Positions 22,704 to 33,861 of a stretch of DNA of 64,000 nt are shown here, piece after piece. The position numbers and the translations under genes were made by a program. Numbering within the stretch: position 1 is the first letter of the stretch; each line of letters starts with the position of its first letter. Location of the stretch: positions 16,012,987 through 16,076,986 of the forward strand of contig CM076192.1 of assembly GCA_038277395.1 (NCBI GenBank), written 5' to 3'. The notes under the pieces were generated by a model, which made no database searches, was not told the DNA's origin, and worked only from the letters and a program-made list of their open reading frames with translations. The DNA comes from Dryocosmus kuriphilus (taxonomy: Eukaryota; Arthropoda; Insecta; Hymenoptera; Cynipidae).

Positions 22704-22846
22704 GCCTCGGTGGCGTAATTGGAAAATGCTCCACTCGTGAATAGTGGCATTCCCGGTTCAAATCCGGACCGAGGTAGATTTTTTCTCGTTTCTCTAAAAA
22801 ATTATTTAAACCAGAAATCGAATTAAAATTTAACATCTGAAATTAC
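22704..22846 (+). repeat. tRNA-derived SINE with an intact cloverleaf-like head
   Basis: 22704-22777 folds like a tRNA: GCCTCGG pairs with CCGAGGT, the A box is TGGCGTAATTGG (22711), the anticodon stem is CCACT/AGTGG, and the B box is GGTTCAAATCC (22755). The loop CGTGAAT lacks the universal U33, so I call it a SINE head rather than a working tRNA. A T-rich body and ATCTGAAATT end follow. It forms a hairpin-type pair with 22365-22475. Confidence 0.7.
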
Positions 22847-25293
22847 ACATATTACAAGGCACGTTTTGACGGATCAGATGAAGTGACCCAAGAAGTACAG
22901 CCTTTGGCACACGGCTTGTAATGTTCGAAGCTTGATGTTGACAAGCCGGGAACTTTCTTACTTGGCTTAAGAAGAAAGTATTCGTATCTCCAAGACAGCC
23001 AATAATGAGATCTACAAGATGGACTTTGCACCCTGGATACAGCCTACACAATTCTAAAAACAGATCTTTATATTTGGTCCGCTTCTCTTCCTCCTTCGAT
23101 GTAATGTTACCATCAGCTGGCGCTAAAAACTCCATCACATAAATCAACTTAGTCTTCAGGTCATGGAGGACAATATCAGGCTTCGTCGCACTGATACGGT
23201 GAGTAGTGGAGAACGAAAAGTTCCAGGAGATCTTACACTGGTTATTTTCTACGACGGACTCCAGATCCTCTTGGGTGTATGGCAAAACGGGTGAACCATT
23301 GACACCATAGAAGCGCCGAAGATGGTAATACAGCACTTTTAAAGCCGCATTGTGCCTCTCAATGTATCCGCAACGGGCTTATTTTGAGCATCCACTCAGG
23401 TTATTTCCGAGAGTTTCTGGCCCTTTTTTGCATGCTCGGCAGTTGGTATCGCCGACAGCTATATTCGTCATACGATCGCGGTAAACCAAGGTGCCGATAA
23501 CGCCGTCCTGGCATGCAAAAAGTAATCCCTCGGTCTCCGATCTCAGTTCAGCAGACTTGAAAAACATGTTAGACAATCCGCTCGATAGTTCTTCTCTATG
23601 TATTACTTCGTAGAACTAACCGCGAAGTGGCTTGCTGACATATTCCTTCAGTAGAAGGGAGTGTTCTGCTTCCTTCACACGGTTTTTGAGCACCGAAGGT
23701 GACAGCGATGCTAGGCCACATGTATTGTTGCTGGAGTCAAACCGGAGACGCAGCTCCTCTGCTGCGCTGTCTGCGGCATTGCACAGAAACTACGCAATTC
23801 TAGTGAATTCGTGCTGGTGCACAAGTTGCATTAGAGGATCTGTGGCATTGGCATTTGAACGGGCTGTTTCCAAGATAATTCTCCGATGAAGACACTCCAA
23901 ACTCAATAGTCCCCTTACTCCTTGATCTCGCAGAAGGTACATTGGAGGTACGGAAAATCTAGGATGGTGACTTTGATGGATTGTCATCATTTTACGCGTT
24001 TTCCGGTCAATGTCCTTCAACTCATCGATGTACCACTTTATTGACTCAAACGTGTACAGGAGTATGGGAACAGCAAGCGTATTGTTCGCCGGGATCTTAT
24101 TTTTCCCAGATAACTCAGAAACCCAAATTTTTCTGAGAATTTAACGATACTTCTTTTGGAGAGTCACTTTTACCACACGAACATCCTGGGTTTCCGTTTG
24201 CGCTCCACACCAGCTCAATAGATATTAATATCCTCTCCTTAAGGATTCGAGTGTATAGCCTCTAACAAGATTTCAAATAAGCTATGGGTCTGTAGTTCTT
24301 TGGATCTGACAGGTCTCCGGTTTTTGGAATCAGTATCGCACGTCCTGCCACCGACCACTGCGGAACAGATTGTTCACAGTTAAGGAGGGAAGTGAATATA
24401 CAGGCCAGATATTTGTTAGTGGAGGAAAATTTCCTCCACCAAAAGTTGTTACTTTTATCTAGAACCGGCGCTGAAAAGTTTTTAGTTCTAGCGGCTATTT
24501 TTTTTCACTTTTTCCACAGTAATTGGCGGAAACTTCTCCGCTGGATTATCCAAACCTTGTCTGTGACAAAAGTTTCAAAGAGCGTTATATTTGCTGCGTC
24601 TTCGTGCAGCACACAAGTCTCTCCATATACCTCCTTCCAGAAGACCTCGATCTCTTTTCGATTGGGCAGTTTTTTTACGGCGCTTGACTCATTTTGCTGT
24701 AATATTTTAACCCGCTATTCAAGCAGCTGCTTTGCTGTTACAAGAGCTGCTATTTTTTGTGTCCAGTGCTGCTTGGTGGTCAGTAGTTTCCACTTGTTTA
24801 GTGTGTGATAGGTTCTCCAAAAAGTTTGAACAAATGCTCTAACTTTTGGTGTGAACTTTTTTTTTTATGTTAGCTGTAAAATACGTCTGCGAGTCATGCT
24901 TATACGCTCAGAAGTATCATGAAATTTTGGTTCACGAAGCATAGACACCGCCTTATCGTAAACTGCACAGTTTATATCCCAGAGATTTACATCTTTGGGG
25001 TTTAAATTGGAGATAGAATTGTCCGCTTCCACTAATTTTTCCATCCGGAGGAATATTTTTTGATGGATTTTAATTTCTCTAGTTCTCAAACTAGCATGTT
25101 TGGCTACCTGCAAAGATTGTATTGCAGGAACAAGTGGTCTTTTCGCCGGAGGTTGTTGCTCTTCCTCTTGCTGGAGAAGAGACTCAAATACACTTTTGCG
25201 CAAATAGGACACTTGATCTCTTACATTCTGAGTCGTTGTTGTATGAGCATGTTTCGGGTGCATATCAAACCAACGCTCATAAAGCCTCCGCAT
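22830..25293 (-). pseudogene. Non-LTR element with restriction-like endonuclease (R4/R2-type), RT core deleted
   Basis: Order on the minus strand. 25293-24865: N-terminal region (RLYERWFDMHPKHAHT, REIKIHQKIFLRMEKLV). 24430-24215: RT entry with GRAILIPKTGDLSDPKNYRP and YTRILKERILISIE. Then a junction near 24210 to post-RT sequence (LSGKNKIPANNTLAVPILLY, DIDRKTRKMMTIHQSHHPRF, YLLRDQGVRGLLSLE). 23576-23379: TEGLLFACQDGVIGTLVYRD and CRACKKGPETLGNNLSGC, the zinc finger before the nuclease. 23336-22830: KPDIVLHDLKTKLIYVMEF with P-A-D-G-N-I-T and a downstream Lys, the restriction-like endonuclease. The palm with the catalytic Asp pair is absent, so the copy is dead. The zinc finger plus PD..(D/E)xK nuclease places it with R2/R4/NeSL-type elements; the exact clade is unsure. 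Confidence 0.8.
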
Positions 25294-27414
25294 GTATCGT
25301 CTTCGTGCCAGTTAGCTTCCCTGCCAACATGTAAGGATGTCCTTCTTGAGTTGGACCGTCCATTTCATGCGCTGTCCTCGCATTTGTCCATGGTCATTGC
25401 CAGGTCGTCGACTTGTTGGTTCAGTTCTATTGCCGCGCCCAACTGAACCGTGGTTCTATCCGAAGAAGACCGGTTATGGGTTACACTGCGCATTAGAGTT
25501 CTCATTGTAAACGTTGTAAACTTTTTTGATTTTCAAAGGAAATTTTTTAACCGCAATTTCCTAAAAAATTTAATACGCGACTATTTTCACTTTCTTTAGG
25601 TGAAAACATACATTTTCCTCTACAATTCCTTTGAGTTCCAGAATCGAATATCTGTAACTTTTCGAGAACCAATTGAAAATGTATGGCGCAGTACGCGGTA
25701 TATGTATAAGAACTTTCCATTGCACCGGCTAAGATGTGATTCGCGCTGTGTGCCTCGTGCCGCTCCGTATATTTTTAATTGTTTCTGAAAAATTGATGGA
25801 GATCCGATAGTGAAAATTACAGGAATTGTAGAGGACATTGTACATTTTAACCGAAAAAAAAAATGAGAAAGCCTAGGACTAAATTTTTGGGAAACTGTAA
25901 GTTCAAAAACTTCTTTTTTTCAAACCTAAAAAATATTTTGAAATTTTGTTTTCAAAATTATGTTTTGGAAATTGCATCTTATAACGAGTGTTTGAAAAAA
26001 TTTAGATCTTGATATCATTAAAGGAATCGAAGTTATGCAATTCCAAAGCATACTACCAAAATTTTCAAATTCGAATATCTCCCAAGTTTTTTGAATTTTT
26101 CAAAAAATATTCAATGGTTTTTCTTTCAATGGCTTAGCAGCATATACAAGAAGTTTGGTGGAATTCCCTGACAACATGTAAAATTCTTTGGACCACTTCA
26201 CGTGGAAGTGCTCCCCAATCAAAGCATACTGTAAAGAAGTGAAAACATTTTTCAATACCTAATTTTTGAGACTGAGCTAGAATTTATTTAATGTTTTGGC
26301 ACAGTAAAAAGGGTGCCTGTAGACCAGAGTAGGTATACCTGATCTGAAAAAACGATTCATCCTGACCGTCTTAAAAAAAAAAAATTTAATTTAATCTTTT
26401 TGAAATTTTGTCTCCTTTTCGTTTTAAACTTCAATTTTTTGAGATGTTGGAAGCTGAAAATGACACACAGTTGGTATGGTCGAAATGTCCTTGGAGAAAA
26501 TAATGTTAATTAGGAATTCTAGGATGGAAAATGTAAAACCAAATACAAGGGTTCTTTGATAGTGCATTCGTAAAATTTCACTTAAATAAACGTACATATG
26601 TGAAATAATTCGACAAAATGGCATTCTGATAACAAAGTTTCGTCGAAGATTAACTACATGTTTGTCAACTTTTTTTACCGAGTCAAAGCTGTCGAATCCG
26701 ATTGAATATTACTGTCCTGTATTTCTGTGAATAATATTATATAAACAAATATGCTCGTTGGAATTAATTATGAAGATAGTTGATATTTCTTACAAAATAA
26801 TTGACATTTACGGTGAGTAATTATTTATAGAAAAGTGCCTAGAAATGAGGTTATATTGTCAGTCGAAAATTTTCAAAAATATTACCACATATGGCATTTT
26901 GTAAAAAACACTACAAAATTACTGAATAATTTGAAATTTCCACCACGTTCTACGTTCATGACATATTTCGAACTCGAATCGAAAAATGAAATTCATAGGA
27001 ATACCAAATTTTCGAATATGCGAAAGGATTCTAAACATTTGTAAGAAGTAAATTCAACAAATTGCGTTCATAATTCCAAACTCTTTGGAAAATATTACTT
27101 TTCTAGATACATTTACTAAAAGAGATCCGCAATATAACAATCTTTAGAATGCAGAAAAATTCCAAAGATTTGAATTTTGAAACTAATAAAATCTTGAAAA
27201 AATTTTTTAGAGCAATGTAATTTTATAAAATCCTGATGCATTCTACTAACGGAACCATTATGAATTCATATATTTACATATATAAATAAATTGGGTGATT
27301 GATCGAGATGTCTAAAGTAAATCTGTTAGTCCAAGCGGTATGGAATAACAATTTCTTTTACATAGAAGGCATCTTAAAACTTACCTCTAGACATTCTCTA
27401 TACTTATTTCTTAT
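25294..27414. other. No gene recognised; AT-rich
   Basis: Past the LINE start near 25450 I find only AT-rich sequence with runs such as AAAAAATATTTTGAAATTTTG. Short frames at 25600-25838, 26424-26624 and 26835-27044 show no motif. Some of this could be intron or 5' flank of the SprT-like relic that follows. Confidence 0.4.
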
Positions 27415-28250
27415 GTATCAGCTTATATTTATCATGGCAAGATGAAAACAGAAGTATATTTTCTCAATTCCTTCGCTGACGCCGTCTCATTGTCGATGTA
27501 CAAAACAAACTTCAAAAAGCATAAGTTGAAAAAATCCGACTTACTATTGCACGTTATCAACCGAGAATTATTTAATAATATCTTGGCCACACATTTGCGA
27601 CAAATTAAGTGGAATCCGTGACTGAATGCGCACAGTGGTCTGAAACAAGAATTTACTGTTCAAAAAAGGCTACAACCTTCAGTTTTCATTCGTTTTACAA
27701 TTTTTTTTTATTACAGCTAAATACATTTTCAAAAGACCTGTAAACGTGGTTTTTTAATTTGGCTTCGTTTATATTCATTTATTTAACCCAAAGTGTGGTT
27801 TCTATAGGAAAATTTTAAATTTGAAGATAATACATGTAACTTTTTTAACTTAAAGACTCAATGGTTTAGCACATAAACACACATATATACAAATGTATAA
27901 TAAGAATAATACCTACATTTAATACATGTTCTATTTTAGATTGCAACGACTTCAGAAAGGCTGCGAGATATCTTACTACACGAGATGTGTCACGCTGCGG
28001 TGTGGTACATTCATGACATAGGAGGTAAGAGTGGTAAGTTTATATTTGAAATAAACTTAATTGCGTATGTTGAAACGTACAAATTTTACAGGACTCACAA
28101 GGCACAGAAACTTTAACCAGGCTTACCAGTGACAACTCAATGTCATTCCTATAAGATTTTTTACCGGTACAAGTACCAGTGCCAAAATGCACTTTGCGGC
28201 TATATGTAGGTAAATTTAAAAAATGCTTCACCCTATGCTTCAAACTTTAT
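27415..28250 (+). pseudogene. SprT-like metalloprotease relic, GCNA/ACRC-like
   Basis: Three pieces in order resemble the SprT-like domain of germ cell nuclear acidic protein, a protease-family protein that deals with DNA-protein crosslinks in germ cells. Near 27430-27660: YFLNSFADAVSLSMYKTNFK, then VINRELFNNILATHLRQIKW, broken by TGA at 27619. At 27940-28033, after a TTTTAG acceptor: SERLRDILLHEMCHAAVWYI, with the intact zinc motif HEMCH. A GTAAGT at 28034 and ACAG near 28090 bound a 57-base possible intron. Then, after a shift, LPVTTQCHSYKIFYRYKYQC and LCGYM, the zinc-ribbon start. Stops and a frameshift suggest a pseudogene; kept splice signals suggest a non-processed copy. No acidic repeat region is seen upstream. 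Confidence 0.65.
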
Positions 28251-29678
28251 ACTTTGAATAGGCCTCGGAGCGTGTGATTTTCAGTTCTTTCTTACGGTTT
28301 GTTAGCAAGTTTAAAATTGAAAGAAATTGTTGATGTTTGAAGATTTTAGAATTGTATTCTTCTTAATTAAAAAATTTCAATCTTTAATTAAAAAATTGGA
28401 AACTAAGTTTCTCGTTAGATTTATAAACTTGATAATTATTATAAATGAATAGCGTTTCGAAATGAAACATTCGTGTTTTGCACGTGTAAAGGCACTAATT
28501 TCATCCTCTGAAAACTCTTCCTCTGGAAAATTGTTTACTTTTAAGCTTCAATTTTAAAATATTACTGTTTAGGTCTCTTCATTTGTAAATCTCCAATCCA
28601 AAATGTTCCAAATATTTAATTTGAAGAAACTAAAAAGGATAAACATTCAAATTGGAATTAATTTAAGAAGGTTGGAAATTATATTATTCAAAATTGGAAA
28701 CATAAAAGTCTGAACATATTTTAAGTCAGTGGAAACATAAAAGGCTGAAAATATTTTAAGTCAGTCTCGTCCAGTGGAACAGCGGTAAATAATAAGAGTC
28801 TCATTTATATTGCTAATTAATTATTATATTGATTCTCAATTTATGTTTCTTGGTAAATTATAATTTGTTGGTAATAATAAAATATTAAATTTATATTAAA
28901 TTAAATTAATATTGATTAGTAAATTGGATACTACTTCGAATCTTTAAATTGTCAAGTACTTGAAATTATCTATATATGCTTCAATTCGAAATTATTCAAT
29001 TTCAAGCTTTCAAAAATATAATTGTTCTATTATTAAGACTTTCGATTTTAAATATTACAATTATAAATGATTACAATTGCAGACAGGTCAACTGTACATG
29101 CTTTAATTATTTCTGTAGTTTCCATTCCGAATTTGAATCTTTTTTGAAGCAATTAGTAGTTAAGTTTTCAATATCTCCAATCGAAAATTATTTAACTTTG
29201 GAGAATATATAATTTATACGTATTTGAAATCTAAAACTATAAAATTTGTATTTAACGCTTGTGCAACAATAATCCAACTTCAAAAGTAATGAATTATTAT
29301 TACATTCATTAATTAGTGATTAGTGATTAGTCCTCTCTTTTGACAAAAAACGTTGTGGATAGATTTTTTTTGATTCGTTTAATATGGTTGTATAGAAACC
29401 TTTTAAGTGCTCTGTTTACTCTTGTGTACCTGCTCTATAGAAAAGTTCTAAACGTTTCGTTTAATCTGAGAAATGTGCGTAAGACACGTTTTCAAAATAT
29501 TTATGTTGATGAATAGACTAAAATTCTTCTATCCTGTAGGGACTGAAGTTGGAAGTAAATCTAAATTGTTCTAAAGAAATTTTAGTGGTTGAGCTCCTGT
29601 ACAATGTTTTTTCCTTTGAAAATTGAGCGGCTGGGTATAAAAATGGCCTGCTAGCATTTTTAAATTTTACTTGCTTTT
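28251..29678. other. No gene recognised; AT-rich
   Basis: Very AT-rich, with many short direct repeats of the kind TTGAAATT/AATTTCAA. A 38-base near-duplicate occurs at 28695-28765 (GGAAACATAAAAGTCTGAAC and GGAAACATAAAAGGCTGAAA, each followed by ATATTTTAAGTCAGT). No coding motif. Confidence 0.5.
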
Positions 29679-32000
29679 TACATTCTCATCTCAATGAGTA
29701 GGTATTAATTTTATGTGAAAACTGCCTTTCGGAGATTTCGTGAAATCTCCACGTTTCGTGAACCCTGAATCCGCAAAAACATATTTTACTGGTGTCTCTC
29801 TGTCGTTGTCGTTGTCTGTTAGCACGATAAATTTCCAAGGACTAGTCGGATTGGATTGCGTTCTGGTACTTCTTTAAGGCGTAAAAACTAAGGACGAGTT
29901 CGTTAACCAGCGGCTTTTGACCAACGGTTCTGGTTTTTTCCATGATAAATTCCTTCCAAAAATTCAAGTTTTCCGCCAAAATATGCAAGATAAGAGTACA
30001 ATGATAATAAAGGAAGTTGTTCATCTTAAAAAGATATACAAATTTTCTCTCCATAACTTTTTTGTAAAGATGCATAGCTTTTGAGTTATTCGTGAAAAAT
30101 GTTATTATATACAAAGAAATCCACTTCTCAGCAAAACTATGCGAGATGCAGGAAAATATTAACAAGCAGAAATGTTGAACTTGGAAAGAACTACAAATTT
30201 GCTGAAAAACATGTTTTGATCCAACGCATAGTTTACTCATGAAACGTATAATAGTTGTTTTAACAAAAAAATATATTACTATAAAGTTAATAAAAAGTTA
30301 TTAAAAGTTATTGAAAAATCCGCCCGCTACTCAGGCGCATTCTCATTACGTGTCTCGCGATTGGCACTAGATTAAAGTATATGGAAAACGTGAATTTTTT
30401 AATTTTTTACATAGTTTGACTGAAAAACGCATTTTTTATTATTACATTCTCATCTCAATGAGAAGGTATTAGTTTTATGTGAAAACTGACTTTCCCAGAT
30501 TTCATGAAATCTACACTTCTGGACACCCTGAATCCGAAAAAACATGTTTTACGTTGGTGCCTGTCTATCGTTGTCGTTGTCATTTTCGTCGTTGACGTTG
30601 TCGTTGTATGATGGCATGATAACTTTCGAAAGACTAATCGGATTGGATTGCACTTTGGCATACTTCTTTAAGGCGCAAAAACTAAGGACATGTTCGTTAA
30701 CTAGTGGTTTTTGAGCAGCGGTTCTGGTTTTTATCATCATAAATTCTTTCCAATAATCAAAAATTCAAATTTCCTGCCAAAATATGCAAAATACGAAAAA
30801 AATTATAATTAACAAAGTTGTTCGTCTTAAAAATATCTACAAATATTTTTTCCATCACTTTTTTGTAAAGACGCAAAGCTTTTGAGTTATTCGTGAAACA
30901 TGTTATTAAATACAAAGAAATCCACTTTTCAGCAAAACTATGGCAGATACGGGAAAATATTAACAAGCAGAATTCTTCACCTTAGAAAGAACTACAAATT
31001 TGCTGAAAACCATTTTTTGATCCAACGCATAGTTTATTCATGAAACGTATAATAGTTTTTTTAACAAAAGAATACATTACTATAAAGGTAATAAAAAGTT
31101 ATTAAAAGTTATTGAAAAATTCGCCCGCTACACAGGCGCATTCTCATCATGTTTCTCGCGCTTGGCACTCGAGTAAAATATATAGAAAACGTGAATATTT
31201 TAATTTTTGACATAGTTTGGCTGAAAAATAAAATTTTTATTATTACATTGTCATCTCAATGAGAAGATATTGGTTTTATGTGAAAACTGATTTTCGCAGA
31301 TTTCATGAAATCTTCACGTTTCGTGACCCCCTGAATCCGAAAAAACATGCTTTACGTTGGTCTCTGTCTGTCGTTGTCGTTGTTGTCGTTGTCATCGTCG
31401 TTGTCGTTGTTGCCGTTGTTGCCTGTTAGCACGATAACTTTCAAAGGACTAAACGTATTGGATTGCACTTTCGTACAACTCTTTAAGGCCAAAAGAGAAA
31501 AGAGGAGTTCGTGAACGACTGCTTTTTGATCAACGGTTCTGGTTTTATCCATCATAAATTCTTTCCAAAAATCAAACATTCAAATTTACCGCTAAACTAT
31601 GCATGATACGAAAAACATGATAATGAGCAAAGTAGGTAAATGAAAGGTATTAGTTTTATGTGAAAACGAAAAAAATTTTAAGAAACGGAGTTGTTTTTTC
31701 AAAAAGATCAAAAAATTTTCTTTTTACTCTTTTTGTAACACATATAGTTTTTGTTTTAATGTTGAAAAATATTATTAAAATTCATGAATTCAATTTTCCG
31801 ATGAAACTATACGAGATGCGAAAGTAATGTCCCAGAGACAAATTATTCATCTAAAAAAGTTTTATATATTTGTTTCAGAACATTTCTTGATAGGAGTCAT
31901 AGTTTTTGGTTTAATCGTGAAAAATGTCATTAAAAATAAAAATAAAATTTATCTTCACTCAAACTGCAAAAAGAAATGTCACGTTTTGCATAAACTTTAT
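29679..32000. repeat. Tandem repeat, 0.76-0.80-kb unit, about 2.5-3 copies
   Basis: Copies begin at 29679, 30443 and 31244 with CATTCTCATCTCAATGAG or a close form, and share all landmarks: TTTTATGTGAAAACTG, the CGTTGTCGTTGTC run, GGATTGGATTGC, GGTTCTGGTTTT, and CCGCCCGCTACTCAGGCGCA near the end. Periods are 764 and 801 bases. Copy 3 breaks off around 31620, and diverged pieces of the same unit (GCATAGCTTTTGAGTTATTC-like) continue to about 32000. Minus-strand frames in each copy (for example 29842-30240 and 30549-30740) encode Asn-Asp stretches from the GTC/GTT run and look incidental. Confidence 0.85.
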
Positions 32001-33119
32001 TCGAGTGCAAAGCGCGAGGCACATGATGAGAATGTATTTGTTAAAGTCGAGAAAGCTTTAACAAAAATTAAAAATTACCAAATTACACTGATCAATGGTT
32101 CGATATTTAATTTTAATAAGTCCATAAGCACAAATATAAGGAGATATACAAACACCGAGCGCGTAGCGCGAGGCAAATAACGTATCCAGCGAGAAGCGCG
32201 AGTTTCGATAGACGCGCGCCCTAGCGGGCAGATTTTTTAAAATATCTTCATCATGAAGTTATGTACAAAGTAAATGAAAAGCAAGGCAGTTCTGAGAATG
32301 TAAGTAGTAGGTACTTAAAATTGAAAATTATTCGACTTGAAATGTTTTTGCAAAATAGAGCCACAATAAATGACTAAGGTGTTAAGTAAGACTTTATTTT
32401 TATCAAAATAGTTCTCACTTTTCAGTACCTTAACAGAATATAGTTGAGCGCATGCAGTTCTAGTGAAATATTGATGTGCTTGTATAGGCATTACTTATAA
32501 TGTAATATTTTATCTCAGTATAAAACTTTGTAATGTTACAGAAAATTTATTCAAATGAAGTGCAAAATGAATATATTGAAAGAAACAAAAAATCCAGTAT
32601 TCTATAATGAACTGCATTTCCAGTTTTCATTATTTACTCTGCCGATAGAAAATCTCAGGATATTCTCAGGCGTGTTCTCAGGACGGTTTCAGGCTTTCTT
32701 CAGGCTCTATTTGAATGATTTCGTCTCTAGAGATAGTCTGAGGTCTAAGAGATTTGGGATTTACGAGCCTTCAGGCCATTTAAAAGCCCTACCTGAAACT
32801 TTAAAAACTGCTACCTGAGAGCCTGCGTCTCAGAAACTTCTCTGGCCTGAGAATCTCCAGGCATTTTCCAGTGATTTCTATCATCGAGGGGTTAACCACA
32901 AGAAATTTTTATGTACACCAAAGTTCAAGACTTCAAAGAATTCAAAGACTTCAATAAGTTTAAAAGCAACTCGAAAGACTTCAAAAGACTTTAAGGACTT
33001 CAAAAGATTTTAAATTATTTCAAACGACCAAAAAACGTCAAAATACTTTAAATCTTTTAAACAAATATTGATACAAATTTACAAGTACTCCACATGTCAC
33101 TAAAATAGGAAAATCGGAA
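32001..33119. other. No gene; two odd short-motif stretches
   Basis: At 32150-32225 a GC-rich island has GAGCGCGTAGCGCGAGGC, CAGCGAGAAGCGCGAG and GACGCGCGCCCTAGCGGGC in otherwise AT-rich DNA. At 32655-32880 CTCAGG and CCTGAG or close variants recur about a dozen times. 32930-33060 has ACTTCAAAGACTTCAA-type repeats. None is coding. Confidence 0.5.
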
Positions 33120-33861
33120 TCTGTTGTTAGATGCCAAACCACTTTTAAATTCCTTTGAAATCTTTAATATCACTGCAACAGTTCAAAATATGTAGAAATC
33201 ATCTAAAATCCCTTTTAAATAAAATAATTTTAATTTATGCCCCAAATTTCTCCAGAAATCCGTTGATATCCCCTAAAATATCTTAAAATCCTTAGAAATG
33301 TTCGAAATTCTTTAAAATGCCTTGATAATTTTTAAATCTCCTAAAATCATTGAAATACCTGGAGACCCCATGAAATTCCTTAAATCTTGTGAAATTATTT
33401 GAAATTCCGTCAAATCTTTCAAAATACTACAAAACTCTTTGAAAGACTTTGAATCTTGTGAAGTCCCTTGAAATATTTCAAAGTTGTAAAAGTGTATTGA
33501 AATCCCTTGAAATTTTTTTTAATCCTTGGCGATTCGATGAAGTTCTTTAAATCTACTATAAAATTCAGCCCTGGAAATCTTTGGGAATACTGCAAAGTTA
33601 TTTGAAATTTTTAAAATTCATTAATATCTCGTTAAATCGTTAAATTCCGTAGCAAAAACTTAATTTACTTTTTAGGTTCTCTAGAAAGTCTTTAAAATAC
33701 CATAAAATTCCTTGAAATACTTACAAATCATAAAAAGCCACTTAAATAATTGGAATTATTATTCAAGGAGTTCGAAATATTAAGAAATTCCTTAAATCCG
33801 TAGAAATAATTTAGAAACTCTTGATATTCTTTGGAAAAAATTTAATTTATATCCTAAACTT
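33120..33861. repeat. Degenerate short repeat array (TTGAAATCCTTAAAAT type), left part
   Basis: Loose repeats of CTTGAAATCC, CTTTAAAATC and TTTGAAATAC fill the stretch with a beat of roughly 20-25 bases. The same kind of sequence resumes at 35366 after the insertion, showing that the two arrays were once one. Confidence 0.65.

Noticed and set aside
22704..22777. A functional tRNA gene
   Set aside because: The cloverleaf folds, but position 33 is G rather than U, the anticodon loop is unnatural, and the sequence is part of a repeated unit with a truncated inverted copy. SINE is the better reading.
29842..31579. Minus-strand frames with Asn-Asp runs in the tandem repeat
   Set aside because: The runs come from a GTC/GTT simple sequence. 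The frames differ between repeat copies, so no protein is conserved.
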